Positions 47,400 through 57,679 are shown, numbered from the stretch's first letter. The stretch is DNA of 64,000 nucleotides from an uncultured Lachnospiraceae bacterium (GCA_903789615.1 CAIFEV010000001.1:62001-126000), one strand, 5' to 3'. The notes: a model not told the origin generated them from the letters alone. Translations and numbers: made by a program.

Positions 47400-49199
47400 A
47401 TGGATTATCACATCAAATCAAAGGACCCGAGACTTACGTTTTATGCCGGCGACTGCGATGCGCTGGTGCACGCGAGGAAACCCGCCGGAATCGATGACAA
47501 GAAGGCGTATATGATCGGCACCGGCATCGGCGCCCTGGCGGCCGGATGCTTCCTGATCCGCGACGCGCACATGGACGGAAGTAAGATTACATACCTTGAA
47601 CAGCTGGACATCCCGGGCGGATGTCTGGACGGCAAGGTGATTCAGAATGTCGGATATGTTGCCCGCGGCGGCCGTGAGATGGGACACCATTTTGAGGTTC
47701 TCTGGGACCTGTTCAGCTCCCTTCCGTCCGTGGAGGACCCGGAGGTATCGGTTCTGGATCATCTCTACTACATCAATAAGGACGACCCGAACTTTTCAAA
47801 CTGCCGTATTACCGAAAAATGCGGCAAACGGTATGACAACGGCAAGTTCAACCTCAGCCAGAAATGCGCGATGGAGCTCGCCAATTTCCTGATGATGAGC
47901 GACGAGTCTCTTCAGGACAAGTCCATCGAGGACATCTTCTCGGACGAGCTGCTGCACTCTGATTTCTGGTGCTACTGGCGCACGATGTTCGCGTTCCAGA
48001 ACTGGCACAGCGCGCTGGAGATGAAGCTGTACATGAACCGCTTCATCCACCATGTCGGCGGTCTGGCCGATCTCTCTGCCCTGCAGTTCTGCAGACGGGA
48101 CCAGTTCACGGATTTCGTCACGCCGATGATCAACTATCTGAAGGCGCACGGCGCGAATTTCCGCTTCGGCGTGACCGTGACCAACGTCGAATTTGAGATC
48201 ACGGACAAGAAAAAAGCCGCGAGAAAGATCGTCGCCCACGACAAGGACGGTAAGGATATCAGCATCGACCTCACCGACAACGATCTGTGCTTTATCACAA
48301 ACGGATCCATGACCGAGAGCTCCGGGTACGGCGCAGATGACAAGCCGGCTCCGTGGACGCCGACACTGGGCGGATGCTGGGAGATGTGGAAGAACATCGC
48401 AAAGCAGTCCCCGGATTTCGGACATCCGGAGAAGTTCTACTCCCAGCCGGAGAAATCGAAGTGGGAATCCTGCACGATCACCGTCAGCGATCCGCGCATC
48501 GTGAAGCTCGTCGAGGCGATCACAAAGCGCTCTCCGTACGGCGGCCATATCTGCACCGGCGGTATTGTGACGGCAAAGGATTCCGGATGGCTGATGAGCT
48601 GGACGATCAACCGGCAGGAACAGTATTACGGACAGCCGGAAGATGACTTTGAGGTCTGGGTTTACGGTCTGTTTGCTGACGCGCCGGGCGATTTCATCAA
48701 AAAGCCGATGCGCGAGTGCACCGGACACGAGATCACGGAAGAGTGGCTGTATCACATCGGCGCTCCGAAGGACAAGATCGGGGAGCTTGTAAATACCTGC
48801 CACGCGGTTCCGGTCATGATGCCTTTTATCACGAGCATGTTCATGCCCAGAGCGTTCGGCGACCGCCCGTACGTAGTTCCGCAGAACGCCGTGAACTTCG
48901 CGTTCCTCGGTCAGTTCGCAGAGACGCTGGATGAGCCGGGGCGGGACACGGTATTTACCATCGAGTATTCCGGACGGACCGCGATGGAAGCCGTGTACAT
49001 CCTCGCCGGTGTACAGCGCGCGGTGCCGGAGGTATTCGCCAGCCGGTATGACGTGCGATACCTTCTCAACGCGGCGAGCGAGATGCTCGACGGACAGAAG
49101 CCGCAGATCAAACTTCCGGCGCTCGTGCGTCATCAGATCGAAAAGAAGATCGCCGGGACGGACATTGAACTTCTGCTGAAAGAGTACAATATCATCTGA
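47400..49199 (+). CDS. ohyA: Oleate hydratase (myosin-cross-reactive-antigen family)
   Basis: IGTGIGALAAGCFLIRDAHMDGSKITYLEQLDIPGGCLDG, GGREMGHHFEVLWDLFSSLPS, FAFLGQFAETLDEPGRDTVFTIEYSGRTAMEAVY. Confidence 0.96.
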   Translation: MDYHIKSKDPRLTFYAGDCDALVHARKPAGIDDKKAYMIGTGIGALAAGCFLIRDAHMDGSKITYLEQLDIPGGCLDGKVIQNVGYVARGGREMGHHFEVLWDLFSSLPSVEDPEVSVLDHLYYINKDDPNFSNCRITEKCGKRYDNGKFNLSQKCAMELANFLMMSDESLQDKSIEDIFSDELLHSDFWCYWRTMFAFQNWHSALEMKLYMNRFIHHVGGLADLSALQFCRRDQFTDFVTPMINYLKAHGANFRFGVTVTNVEFEITDKKKAARKIVAHDKDGKDISIDLTDNDLCFITNGSMTESSGYGADDKPAPWTPTLGGCWEMWKNIAKQSPDFGHPEKFYSQPEKSKWESCTITVSDPRIVKLVEAITKRSPYGGHICTGGIVTAKDSGWLMSWTINRQEQYYGQPEDDFEVWVYGLFADAPGDFIKKPMRECTGHEITEEWLYHIGAPKDKIGELVNTCHAVPVMMPFITSMFMPRAFGDRPYVVPQNAVNFAFLGQFAETLDEPGRDTVFTIEYSGRTAMEAVYILAGVQRAVPEVFASRYDVRYLLNAASEMLDGQKPQIKLPALVRHQIEKKIAGTDIELLLKEYNII

Positions 49200-49214
49200 C
49201 AAAAGGAAAGATGC

Positions 49215-50984
49215 ATGGAAAGACTGTCAAAGCTTGAATCCGGGCGGCTTGCGCGCCTGCGGGCGCATGAGCCGGACCCGGAAGGGCTTGCGGGAGAGTA
49301 CAGCGCGTATATCCGGGAAAAGCGGGAGGAAGCCGGCAGGAAACTCTCGGATCTGGAACGGGAGACGGCGTACGAGAAGGTAAAACTGGAGGAGGCAAGA
49401 AGAGAGGCGTCGTGCGGGACGGTAGGCGGAGAGCGGCGCAGCACGGAGGAAACACGCCGGCATGTGCAGAAGCTCACCGGTCTTGCCCGGCAGAAAAAAG
49501 CCCTGGAGGAGCTGGATCCGGATATCTTCTACATGGCGCGCGAAAAAGAGCTGCTGCAGGACACTGAGGACGAGCGGTGCGGAAGATTGATTGACGTTTC
49601 GTATCTTAAGCGCACCCGGGCGCAGATCGCCGCCTCGCTCGGGTCGGGTATTCCCGTTTATCTGGTGGGTCATCTGGGGTCCGGAAAGACGCAGCTGGCC
49701 ATGGAGGCGGCGGAAGATTTCTCCCGAGAAAAGCGCCTGACAGATGCACTGCTTGCGAAACTTGCTGCGTTCCGGGAAGACGTTCCGTCCGCTTCCAGGG
49801 ATCAGGAGCTGGCATTTTTTAAGGATGTTTACCCGGACGTCCTGCGGGCGGCTGATGAGGAAAAAGTGCAGCCTTTGTTCATCGCCGGTTCGCATAACCT
49901 GACGGCGGAGGAGATGTTCAGCGAAAAGACGCTCTCCCTTGAGACGCGTGAAAACGGGGCCTTCGGCACGGTCGTGAAGCGGATTGACAAGGAGGTTCTG
50001 AAGGCGTTGAAGGAAGGGCGGCCGGTCATTATCGACGAGATCAACACCATCGCTATGCCCAACCTCATCGCCTTAAACGATATTCTGCAGCATCACGCGG
50101 GACAGGACGTCTACGTCACCGGTGTCGGAAAGGTGCGGATTCAGGACGGTTTCTGTCTTATCGGCACCGGAAATCTTTCGACCTCGTCCGTTTCCTACGA
50201 GGGGACCAATGTCCTGAATCCGGCGTTTCAGTCGCGCTTCACGACACTTGCCTACAACTATGTGCCGCAGAACACGAAGGGAAAGCTCCAGGAGCAGAAG
50301 AACCCGCAGGAAAACGAACTTTTTCACATGATAATCGTTCATCTTTGCGGCAGGGACGGCGAACTGGCGCTTCCGGAGCCGGAAGTAAGTCTTGACGCTC
50401 TCTTCCGCCTGGCGCAGCTTGCCCGCATGAGCCAGAACATCTTTGAAGGGCGCAGCGAGGAGACGGGAGAAGACGGAAGTGTGCCTGTACTGCATGAGAG
50501 TGTCCTGTCCATCCGGGGCCTGTTTCACGTACTGGATCTCTGGAACTGCGGCGAGGAGATGGATCTTTCGATGGCGCTGTGGAACGGCTTTCTCACGTCT
50601 GTCACCAATCCGGACGACCGCAGCCTCCTGCTGTCTCTTGCCGCGCGGTACGGCTTTTTCCGGAATCAGGACGGCTGGGATGTGACGGCAAGAAGACCGG
50701 GCGAAGGAGCACTGACCTACGAGGACATCCGGAAAACGCCGTATACGCATGACACGCTGCCGCTTGTGAAGTTGTCCAGAGAAGATGTCGTACATCTGCT
50801 TTACGGCGGCGGCCCGGCAAGAAACGATCTTCCGGATGAACTGAAAAGTCAGATCTTTATGGATGAGGCTGCCGGATCTTCGGTAGCTGATTTTCTGGAG
50901 ACTGACCGGCAGATCCGGGATCTCGAGCAGTCGGCAAGGATGCTGGAGAACATCGGAGCGGATGAGGAAGAAAGAAAAGCATGA
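49215..50984 (+). CDS. MoxR-type AAA+ ATPase with N-terminal coiled-coil extension
   Basis: Walker A GHLGSGKTQLA, Walker B RPVIIDEINTI, sensor-like LIGTGN, Arg finger NPAFQSRF. Confidence 0.85.
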   Translation: MERLSKLESGRLARLRAHEPDPEGLAGEYSAYIREKREEAGRKLSDLERETAYEKVKLEEARREASCGTVGGERRSTEETRRHVQKLTGLARQKKALEELDPDIFYMAREKELLQDTEDERCGRLIDVSYLKRTRAQIAASLGSGIPVYLVGHLGSGKTQLAMEAAEDFSREKRLTDALLAKLAAFREDVPSASRDQELAFFKDVYPDVLRAADEEKVQPLFIAGSHNLTAEEMFSEKTLSLETRENGAFGTVVKRIDKEVLKALKEGRPVIIDEINTIAMPNLIALNDILQHHAGQDVYVTGVGKVRIQDGFCLIGTGNLSTSSVSYEGTNVLNPAFQSRFTTLAYNYVPQNTKGKLQEQKNPQENELFHMIIVHLCGRDGELALPEPEVSLDALFRLAQLARMSQNIFEGRSEETGEDGSVPVLHESVLSIRGLFHVLDLWNCGEEMDLSMALWNGFLTSVTNPDDRSLLLSLAARYGFFRNQDGWDVTARRPGEGALTYEDIRKTPYTHDTLPLVKLSREDVVHLLYGGGPARNDLPDELKSQIFMDEAAGSSVADFLETDRQIRDLEQSARMLENIGADEEERKA

Positions 50985-51607
50985 GAGAAGACCTGGCGGG
51001 GCAGGCGGCCCGGTATGCCGCCGAAGTAAGAGACCTGCGGGAGAGGTTTGAACGCGCGAAGAAAACAGGGGTGCTGCCGGAAGGCATAAAGGAAAAGGCT
51101 GTGCAGCTTTCCGCACAGCTAAACAGGCTTCTTGTACAGGCTCTTCCGGTATACCGGAGCCGGCATCTTGACGATCCGGGGCTTCCTGCCGTGCTGACGC
51201 CTGTTCTGCGGGATCTGAAGGACCTCGCCGAATCTGATCTCCCCGCGCACGAAAAGCAGCTCATCGGAGAGCTGGCCCTGGCAGAGGGCTGGCCGGAGCT
51301 GCCGGACATCCCGGACGCCGATGGGTTTGATGCCGGGCGGTATAACGGCGAGACCTTTTACGGGTGCGTGAGAGGCGATGTGTCGGCATTTGTCTTCGGG
51401 GACGAAGGGGATGTGCTGCTGTTTGAGAAGAATCAGGACCGCTGGCAGTGCCGTGAGCAGCCGGTTCTGACCAGTTGTTTTGCCGATGGCGCCGTCATGG
51501 AGAGCGACAGCGCATGCCTGATAAAGAATCTTGACGGCGGGGTGGACCGGATCTCGTACAGCCGCATGGACAGCGCCGGGAAACTTGCGAAGGCGCCGCT
51601 GTTTTAA
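50981..51607 (+). CDS. Uncharacterised protein between MoxR and VWA genes
   Basis: 208 aa; 4-bp overlap with AAA+ gene; no domain recognised. Confidence 0.8.
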   Translation: MREDLAGQAARYAAEVRDLRERFERAKKTGVLPEGIKEKAVQLSAQLNRLLVQALPVYRSRHLDDPGLPAVLTPVLRDLKDLAESDLPAHEKQLIGELALAEGWPELPDIPDADGFDAGRYNGETFYGCVRGDVSAFVFGDEGDVLLFEKNQDRWQCREQPVLTSCFADGAVMESDSACLIKNLDGGVDRISYSRMDSAGKLAKAPLF

Positions 51608-51636
51608 GCCGGTGCGCTGCGGAAAGGAGAGCAGCC

Positions 51637-53541
51637 ATGGAGCGCAGTATTTTTCATGACCAGTGTGCGAAGATCCTGGAAAGGCAGGAGCAGATGCTGC
51701 TGTTGTTTTCCGGTGATGCACGGCTGACGTATACGCTTGATGACACCGGCGAACAGTTTGCCTTTTTCCCGGAGCGCCAGGAGATGCGGATTCCTCTCGC
51801 CTTCTTTCAGGAGATTCACGCTGACGAGACGAAGCTGCTCTGGCATCTGTATGAGGCGCTGGCGCTGTATCCGGACTGGCAGGAGAACGCCGGACTCTAC
51901 ATCAGGCGCCCGGAAGTGTTCCGGCCGGAGGCAGAAGATCTGACGCAGGCGTACCTGAACCGGGCGAAAATCTGCGGCGTGTCAGACGACGCGGCGTATC
52001 AGCCGGACATTCTCTACGCATATATTCAGGAAGGGATCAGCGGTTTTCTGCAGGATCTCGACCGTTTTGCGTCCTGTCTGATCGTCGAAGCGAAAGCGCC
52101 GGTCTACCGGAACCGTGAAGTAAAGAAGAGCATCGGGGAGATGCTGCTCTGGGAGGACGGCTTTGGAAGCGGCGCGCAGGGAAGCAGCGGGACGGCCCCG
52201 CACCGAAGTCTTGGCAGCGCTCTGATACAGAGTCTGTTCTTTACGACGGACTCGCTTGATGAGGGACCTGTTCGGACTGCGCTGAAGTCGCCGGTGCTTG
52301 GCAGTCCGCTTTTTGACTTCTTTTACGGGCAGGAGGCGGAACTTGCCGCAGGCTTTGCGGACGTGGACAAAAGAGACGCGCTGGTTCACACATTTGTCAT
52401 GCCGGTGTTTGTGAAGCTCTGGAAAGAGGAGATCGCGAAGAGTAACCTGCAGCGCGCAGAGGAAAACGGCAAGAACACGGATAAGGGAGAGAAAAAGCAG
52501 AAAACCGCGAGGCACCGGCCGGACCAGACCCGGGAGAATCAAAAAAAGATGCTCGCGCAGATGGACGAGGAGAAAAAGGCGGGCGGGAAGGCGCTCCGGC
52601 AGGCGGAACGGGAAGACGATCTGAGTGAGTTCGGCGTGACGGCTAAAGACCGGGCGGTCTTTTCGCACTACGAGGCGGCGGTCCGCGTGCAGCGGGAACA
52701 GATGAAGCGGTTCTGGCGGCAGCTCATCGGCGGCGCGGCAAAGGAGACAGGGGTCAAAGTGCACGGCACGCAGCACGGGCAGCTGGATGTACCGCTTCTC
52801 ATCGCGCAGTGGCCGGACTTTATCGAGGCGCAGCAAAAGCAAAACTACCGGGATCTGCGGATTTTTGACGAGTGGGAGCTTGAGAAACGGTTCCGGATGC
52901 TGCCGGAGACGCTGGATATTTCGTTTGTGATCGACAACTCGGGGTCGATGCGCTCCGGAAAGCTGCCGGCGGCCCGGAAGGCGCTCGCGATCGTGCTGCT
53001 GTCCCTGCAGGATTTTCAGGAATATCTGCAGCGCCAGGCGGCCGCCGCACACACAAAGATCACTCTGCGCACGGAAGTCTGGCTGTTTGGAACCGGGTGC
53101 CGCAAGATTCTGTCGTTTGAGGATGCGGGGAGAAAACGCACGGCGGGAACTGTACTTTCCATTTCACGGCTCGCCGGGGATGATGGCACGACGGACGACG
53201 GAAACTGCCTTGAGAAAATTGCAGAGGAGATAACGCCGGGACAGGCGCGGGAGCTGGCCTCCGGGAAGCGGATCCACCTGATCTTCGAGGTTACGGACGG
53301 CGCTTCCTCATTTCCCGGTTCGGCCAGGGCTGCCGTTGAAACGCTTCGCAAAAAACACGTGGAGATTCAGGCACTTGAGATCGGCCTGAAAGGAGACGAA
53401 GAGGCGCGCAGAATATTTCAGTATATTTTCGGGGAGCAGGGGACGTTCCTGGGAGAGCGGACGGATCTTCTCCCGCAGACGCTGACGGACTCGGTGAAAC
53501 GGCAGATGGTGTCAGTGTTTCACGGGAAAGCGCCGGTATGA
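51637..53541 (+). CDS. VWA-domain protein (MoxR partner-like)
   Basis: MIDAS DISFVIDNSGSMRSGKLPAARKALAIVLLSL, DDGTTDDGNCL, IFEVTDGASSF. Confidence 0.85.
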   Translation: MERSIFHDQCAKILERQEQMLLLFSGDARLTYTLDDTGEQFAFFPERQEMRIPLAFFQEIHADETKLLWHLYEALALYPDWQENAGLYIRRPEVFRPEAEDLTQAYLNRAKICGVSDDAAYQPDILYAYIQEGISGFLQDLDRFASCLIVEAKAPVYRNREVKKSIGEMLLWEDGFGSGAQGSSGTAPHRSLGSALIQSLFFTTDSLDEGPVRTALKSPVLGSPLFDFFYGQEAELAAGFADVDKRDALVHTFVMPVFVKLWKEEIAKSNLQRAEENGKNTDKGEKKQKTARHRPDQTRENQKKMLAQMDEEKKAGGKALRQAEREDDLSEFGVTAKDRAVFSHYEAAVRVQREQMKRFWRQLIGGAAKETGVKVHGTQHGQLDVPLLIAQWPDFIEAQQKQNYRDLRIFDEWELEKRFRMLPETLDISFVIDNSGSMRSGKLPAARKALAIVLLSLQDFQEYLQRQAAAAHTKITLRTEVWLFGTGCRKILSFEDAGRKRTAGTVLSISRLAGDDGTTDDGNCLEKIAEEITPGQARELASGKRIHLIFEVTDGASSFPGSARAAVETLRKKHVEIQALEIGLKGDEEARRIFQYIFGEQGTFLGERTDLLPQTLTDSVKRQMVSVFHGKAPV

Positions 53542-53545
53542 TACA

Positions 53546-54853
53546 ATGCTTCCAAAAACCGCGCCGGATTTCGCGGCTGCAGTGTCCGGGGCAGCCAAAG
53601 AGCGCGGGAGAAAGGATTCTGGAAGGTTGAACAGCGTCATTGAACATTTCGGCGGTGCCGTCGGAAATCTCTCCGCCATAAGGCCGGGTCTGGCCGCCTC
53701 TATTCTTTCGCATACCTACCGGGCGATCAGCCGGCAGGCTTATCATCACCCTTCAAAGAAAAGAACGGCTTCCCGCGAGTATCTTCAGGGGGTCACAGCC
53801 GGTCTCATGGCAGACCTGCTTAAGGATCCGTCGGGGAGTGCGGTCGTAAATATTTTCATGCCCTGTGAGATCTTTCACGCGATGGGCATTCCGGCGATGG
53901 TGCCGGAGGGACTGTCGGCATATCTTGTCTGCACGGCCTGTGAGCAGCCGCTTCTTGGCGCCGCGGAAAGCGGCGTTCTAAAAAAACCGATGATCATCGC
54001 CAGCACGACGCTCGCATGCGATGCGAACCAGCTCACATTTGCCAGGCTCGCGCAGATCTGGAAGGTGCCGCGGCTTCAGATCGATGTGCCGTATGACACC
54101 GGAAGAGACGCGGTACTGTACGTGGAACAGCAGCTGCGGGACATGGAGAAGACGCTTGAAGAAGTGTCGGGGAGAAAAGCAGACCCTGCGCGGCTCAAAG
54201 AGGCAGTCTGCCGCAGCTGTGAGGCGCAGAAGAATTTTCGGGAGTACCTGCGGCTGCGGCCTGCGGTTCACTTTCCGGAGACGTTTACGCCGGAGCTGCT
54301 GTGCGACATCAATCAGCACGTGTATCTGGGCAGCCGCGAGGCGGTGGAGTTCACAAAGCGGCTGCTCTCGGATGTGAGGAAAGCGCCGAAGCTCACGACA
54401 CAGAAAAAAATCGTCTGGATGCACACGCTTCCGAACTGGCAGGATTCTCTCATGCACATCTTCCAGGGAGCGGACAACGGCAGAATGGAGATCGTGGCTT
54501 CCGATCTGGCGCTTAGCGGCCTGACGGAGATGGATCCGGAAAAACCGTATGAGTCGATGGCAAGGCGTCTTGTGGAGGATTCCTTCAACGGACCGGGCAG
54601 CCGCCGGATCGGCGCCGCGCTTGATGCTGCCCGGCAGATGAAGGCAGACGGGATAGTGATCTTCGCGCAGTGGGGCTGCAGACAGACGCAGGGACTTGTC
54701 ATGGAGGCAAAGCGTGTTTTCGAGGAGAACGGCTTTCCGACGCTGATCCTTGACGGAGACGGCGCAGACCGCACAAACGGAGGCAGTGAGCAGATTCTGA
54801 CACGCGCGGACGCCTTTGCGGAACAGCTGGAAGGAGCGCGAGGAACAGCATGA
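53546..54853 (+). CDS. 2-hydroxyacyl-CoA dehydratase subunit (HgdB/BcrBC-like)
   Basis: IFMPCEIFHAMGIPAMVPEGLSAYLVCTACEQPLLG, DGIVIFAQWGCRQTQG, GFPTLILDGDGADRTNGGSEQILTRADAFAEQL. Confidence 0.85.
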   Translation: MLPKTAPDFAAAVSGAAKERGRKDSGRLNSVIEHFGGAVGNLSAIRPGLAASILSHTYRAISRQAYHHPSKKRTASREYLQGVTAGLMADLLKDPSGSAVVNIFMPCEIFHAMGIPAMVPEGLSAYLVCTACEQPLLGAAESGVLKKPMIIASTTLACDANQLTFARLAQIWKVPRLQIDVPYDTGRDAVLYVEQQLRDMEKTLEEVSGRKADPARLKEAVCRSCEAQKNFREYLRLRPAVHFPETFTPELLCDINQHVYLGSREAVEFTKRLLSDVRKAPKLTTQKKIVWMHTLPNWQDSLMHIFQGADNGRMEIVASDLALSGLTEMDPEKPYESMARRLVEDSFNGPGSRRIGAALDAARQMKADGIVIFAQWGCRQTQGLVMEAKRVFEENGFPTLILDGDGADRTNGGSEQILTRADAFAEQLEGARGTA

Positions 54854-56586
54854 TAACGTATTTCTGCAAGTATACGCCCGTCGAGCTGCTTGAGGCATTC
54901 GGGGAGCAGGTCCGCATGCCCAACTGGGAAGTCCCGGACTTTACAGAGGCGGACGCGTACATCCACAGCTCGGTCTGCACGCACGCAAAATGTCTGCTTC
55001 TGGACGGGAACGACTGGAACCGTAAGCATCCGGAGAACCGGTACGCAGCTGTGTTCACAAACTGCTGCGACAGTGTGCGGCGGGTAAACGGCTGTATGCC
55101 GGACCTCAGCTTTTCTTTCCGAAAGGTGCTTGATCTCCCGCACACGGCTTCCGACGCGGCGGTTTTCCGCTACGCGGGGCAGCTGCAGTCCCTGGCGCAG
55201 GCAATGGCCGCGCGCACGGGGAGAGTGTTCTGCGCCGAGAAACTTATCGGCTTGTGGAAGATGACGGCGGACGCGTGGGAAAGCCAGCGGGAAAACAAGG
55301 CGGAAACCATCGCGGTACTTGGCGCGAGGGTGTCCGATGAGCTGCTTGAGACCATCCGGGAGACGATGCCGCTTCCGGTAACGGACCTAACGTGCGGAGG
55401 CCTCCGGCCGCTTCCGCATCCGCCGGAGGGACTTGAAAAAAAGACGGATGAAGAGATCCTCACGGCATACGCGAAGGCGCTTCTCACCCAGATACCCTGT
55501 CCGCGCATGGAAGACTCCGGCAGAAGAAAAGAGCTTCTGAAACCGGCCGGAATACGGGGCATCGTCTACCATACAGTGAAATTCTGCGACTATTTCAGCT
55601 TTGAGTACGCGGATCTGACGGATGAGACGGCACTGCCGGTTGTAAAGATCGAGTCGGATTACACGTCGCAGGCATCGGGACAGCTCTCGACGCGGCTGGC
55701 GGCATTGGCCGAGAGGATGCAAAGACCGAAGGAAAGCGGCGGGAAGGACGCGGAAACTATGCGGGAGAAAAAGGAACGGATCCTGACAGAGTCTGCCAGC
55801 AGAGGCAACGCCGGTATTTATGTCGGCCTTGACTCCGGCTCGACGACAACAAATGCGGCGGCTATTGACCGGGACGGCCGGCTTCTTGCCTCCGTGATCC
55901 TGCGCACCGGCGCGAAAGCGGCAGACGCGGCGGACAGGGCGCTTGAAGAAATCCGTGAGAAGCTCGGGCCTGATGCCGGCAGCATCGCCCGCGTGGTGGC
56001 GACCGGGTACGGCCGTGATTTTATCCGCGCGGCGGACAGCACCGTGACGGAAATTTCCTGTCACGCAAAGGGCGCACATTTCTGCAGCCCCGAGGCGCGC
56101 ACGATCATCGACATCGGCGGGCAGGACAGCAAAGTCATCACTCTGGACGAGTCCGGTGATGTCTCCGGCTTCGTCATGAATGACAAATGTGCGGCCGGGA
56201 CCGGACGCTTCCTGGAGATGATGGCCGGCACACTGGAGCTTTCCATGGACGAGATGAGCCGGCTGGGCTTAACGTGGAAAAAGGACCTGACAATCACGTC
56301 CACCTGCACGGTGTTTGCGGAGTCGGAGGTTGTGTCCCTCATCGCGCAGAACACACAGACTGCCGACATCATCCATGCGCTGAACAAGTCGGTCGCCTCG
56401 CGCACCGTATCCATGGTCCGCCGCGTCCGCGGCCATGCGCCTTTCATGATGACCGGCGGCGTTGCCAGAAACGCCGGTGTCGTGAAGGAACTGGAAAAGC
56501 TTCTCGGATCGAAACTCATCATTTCCGAAATTCCCGACCTGACCGGCGCTTTAGGGGCCGCGCTGTACGCGGAGGAAGGCATGTAG
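54850..56586 (+). CDS. 2-hydroxyacyl-CoA dehydratase subunit fused to HgdC-type activase (BadF/BcrAD ATPase)
   Basis: N-terminal ITYFCKYTPVELLEAFG...VKFCDYFSFEYADL...VVKIESDYTSQASGQLSTRLAALAE; C-terminal YVGLDSGSTTTNAAAIDRDG, TIIDIGGQDSKVI, NDKCAAGTGRFLE, FMMTGGVARNAGVV. Confidence 0.9.
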   Translation: MITYFCKYTPVELLEAFGEQVRMPNWEVPDFTEADAYIHSSVCTHAKCLLLDGNDWNRKHPENRYAAVFTNCCDSVRRVNGCMPDLSFSFRKVLDLPHTASDAAVFRYAGQLQSLAQAMAARTGRVFCAEKLIGLWKMTADAWESQRENKAETIAVLGARVSDELLETIRETMPLPVTDLTCGGLRPLPHPPEGLEKKTDEEILTAYAKALLTQIPCPRMEDSGRRKELLKPAGIRGIVYHTVKFCDYFSFEYADLTDETALPVVKIESDYTSQASGQLSTRLAALAERMQRPKESGGKDAETMREKKERILTESASRGNAGIYVGLDSGSTTTNAAAIDRDGRLLASVILRTGAKAADAADRALEEIREKLGPDAGSIARVVATGYGRDFIRAADSTVTEISCHAKGAHFCSPEARTIIDIGGQDSKVITLDESGDVSGFVMNDKCAAGTGRFLEMMAGTLELSMDEMSRLGLTWKKDLTITSTCTVFAESEVVSLIAQNTQTADIIHALNKSVASRTVSMVRRVRGHAPFMMTGGVARNAGVVKELEKLLGSKLIISEIPDLTGALGAALYAEEGM

Positions 56587-56660
56587 AAGGCGGAAGGCTT
56601 CAGCTAAAATGAATGTCTGTCTGCTTTTTGCTGAATATTGCGGTCCCGGTTAAGAATGAT

Positions 56661-57434
56661 TTACCCGTTCCAGATTCCCTGATCCTCAGAGCCGTACCCG
56701 GATGCCCCTGCGTAGTTGTGCGGCTGATTGAAATGCATGTCGCGAATGACCGTATAGAGCTCGGCGTCACATGCGGCCTTGTACGGGTCGACGTAGAAGA
56801 TGCCGACAAGACCGACGGTCACACTGCTTAAGATGTACCAGCCGATGAAGGAGAGGTCATACACAAAGCACTCCCACTTGTGGCCTTCCATCATCTCCTC
56901 GGAGTAGGAAAGAGCATCCTGCCAGGAAAGGTCAGGTTTTTCGGAGAGAATGTACGGAACCATCCGGTAGGAATAGAACTTCACGATGCCGGGGATCACA
57001 AACAGCAGACTCCAGAGGAAGATAAAAAGATTCTGCAGGAACAGGGTCTTCACGATGTTCAGATACGAGTTGTTAAAGGCAAAGAGCACCTCTCCGAAGT
57101 TTGTATCTTTTCCGTGGTCGCGGTTGAGAAGATAGAAGCGGCGGACGCCTGCCTCGATTGGCTGCAGCACAAAGATCTGGATGAATATGCCCACGAGAAA
57201 GACCATGATGGCCGCTGACAGCATGGCAGCAGCAAGCGACGGGGAGATGAGGATGTCTGCACCGCCTGCTGCCTGACTGCCGTACGAAGTTGTGGCGTAG
57301 GTTAGAGACGTTCCGGATGGTCCGCTGTTGCTGCCCATGACGAGCCCGAGAAGAAGAGCGGCCAGAAAGCACTTCCAGTAGGAAGTCAGGAAGGCGCTCC
57401 GTCCGGCCTGTTTTATCGCCTGTCTGTCAATCAT
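56661..57434 (-). CDS. DUF975 family membrane protein
   Basis: FLLNRDHGKDTNFGEVLFAFNNSYLNIVKTLFLQNLFIFLWSLLFVIPGIVKFYSYRMVPYILSEKPDLSWQDAL; GGAGG RBS before ATG at 57434. Confidence 0.85.
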   Translation of the reverse strand: MIDRQAIKQAGRSAFLTSYWKCFLAALLLGLVMGSNSGPSGTSLTYATTSYGSQAAGGADILISPSLAAAMLSAAIMVFLVGIFIQIFVLQPIEAGVRRFYLLNRDHGKDTNFGEVLFAFNNSYLNIVKTLFLQNLFIFLWSLLFVIPGIVKFYSYRMVPYILSEKPDLSWQDALSYSEEMMEGHKWECFVYDLSFIGWYILSSVTVGLVGIFYVDPYKAACDAELYTVIRDMHFNQPHNYAGASGYGSEDQGIWNG

Positions 57435-57679
57435 AAAATCCTCCATGCGCCGGCAGTCTGACACTGCCGATTATTCTTTTTCTGATTCTGACACAATTGT
57501 ATCATACGGAGCGTTCTTTTTTTGTAAAATGTAAGGAAAGCGGACACGGCCGGTTGACAGAAAGGCCCGGAACGATTACCATTTGTTTATGGTTAGCGGC
57601 AACAAACGCTTTCCCGGCTTATAGGTGCCCCTAAATACCGGCACATACATCACATATGCATTTGCAGAAAGGGCGGATC

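Noticed and set aside
49215-53541. MoxR-X-VWA as an anti-phage defence system
   Set aside because: Neighbours are metabolic (oleate hydratase, acyl-CoA dehydratase-like) and no nuclease or other effector domain was seen; a cofactor/maturation role fits better.
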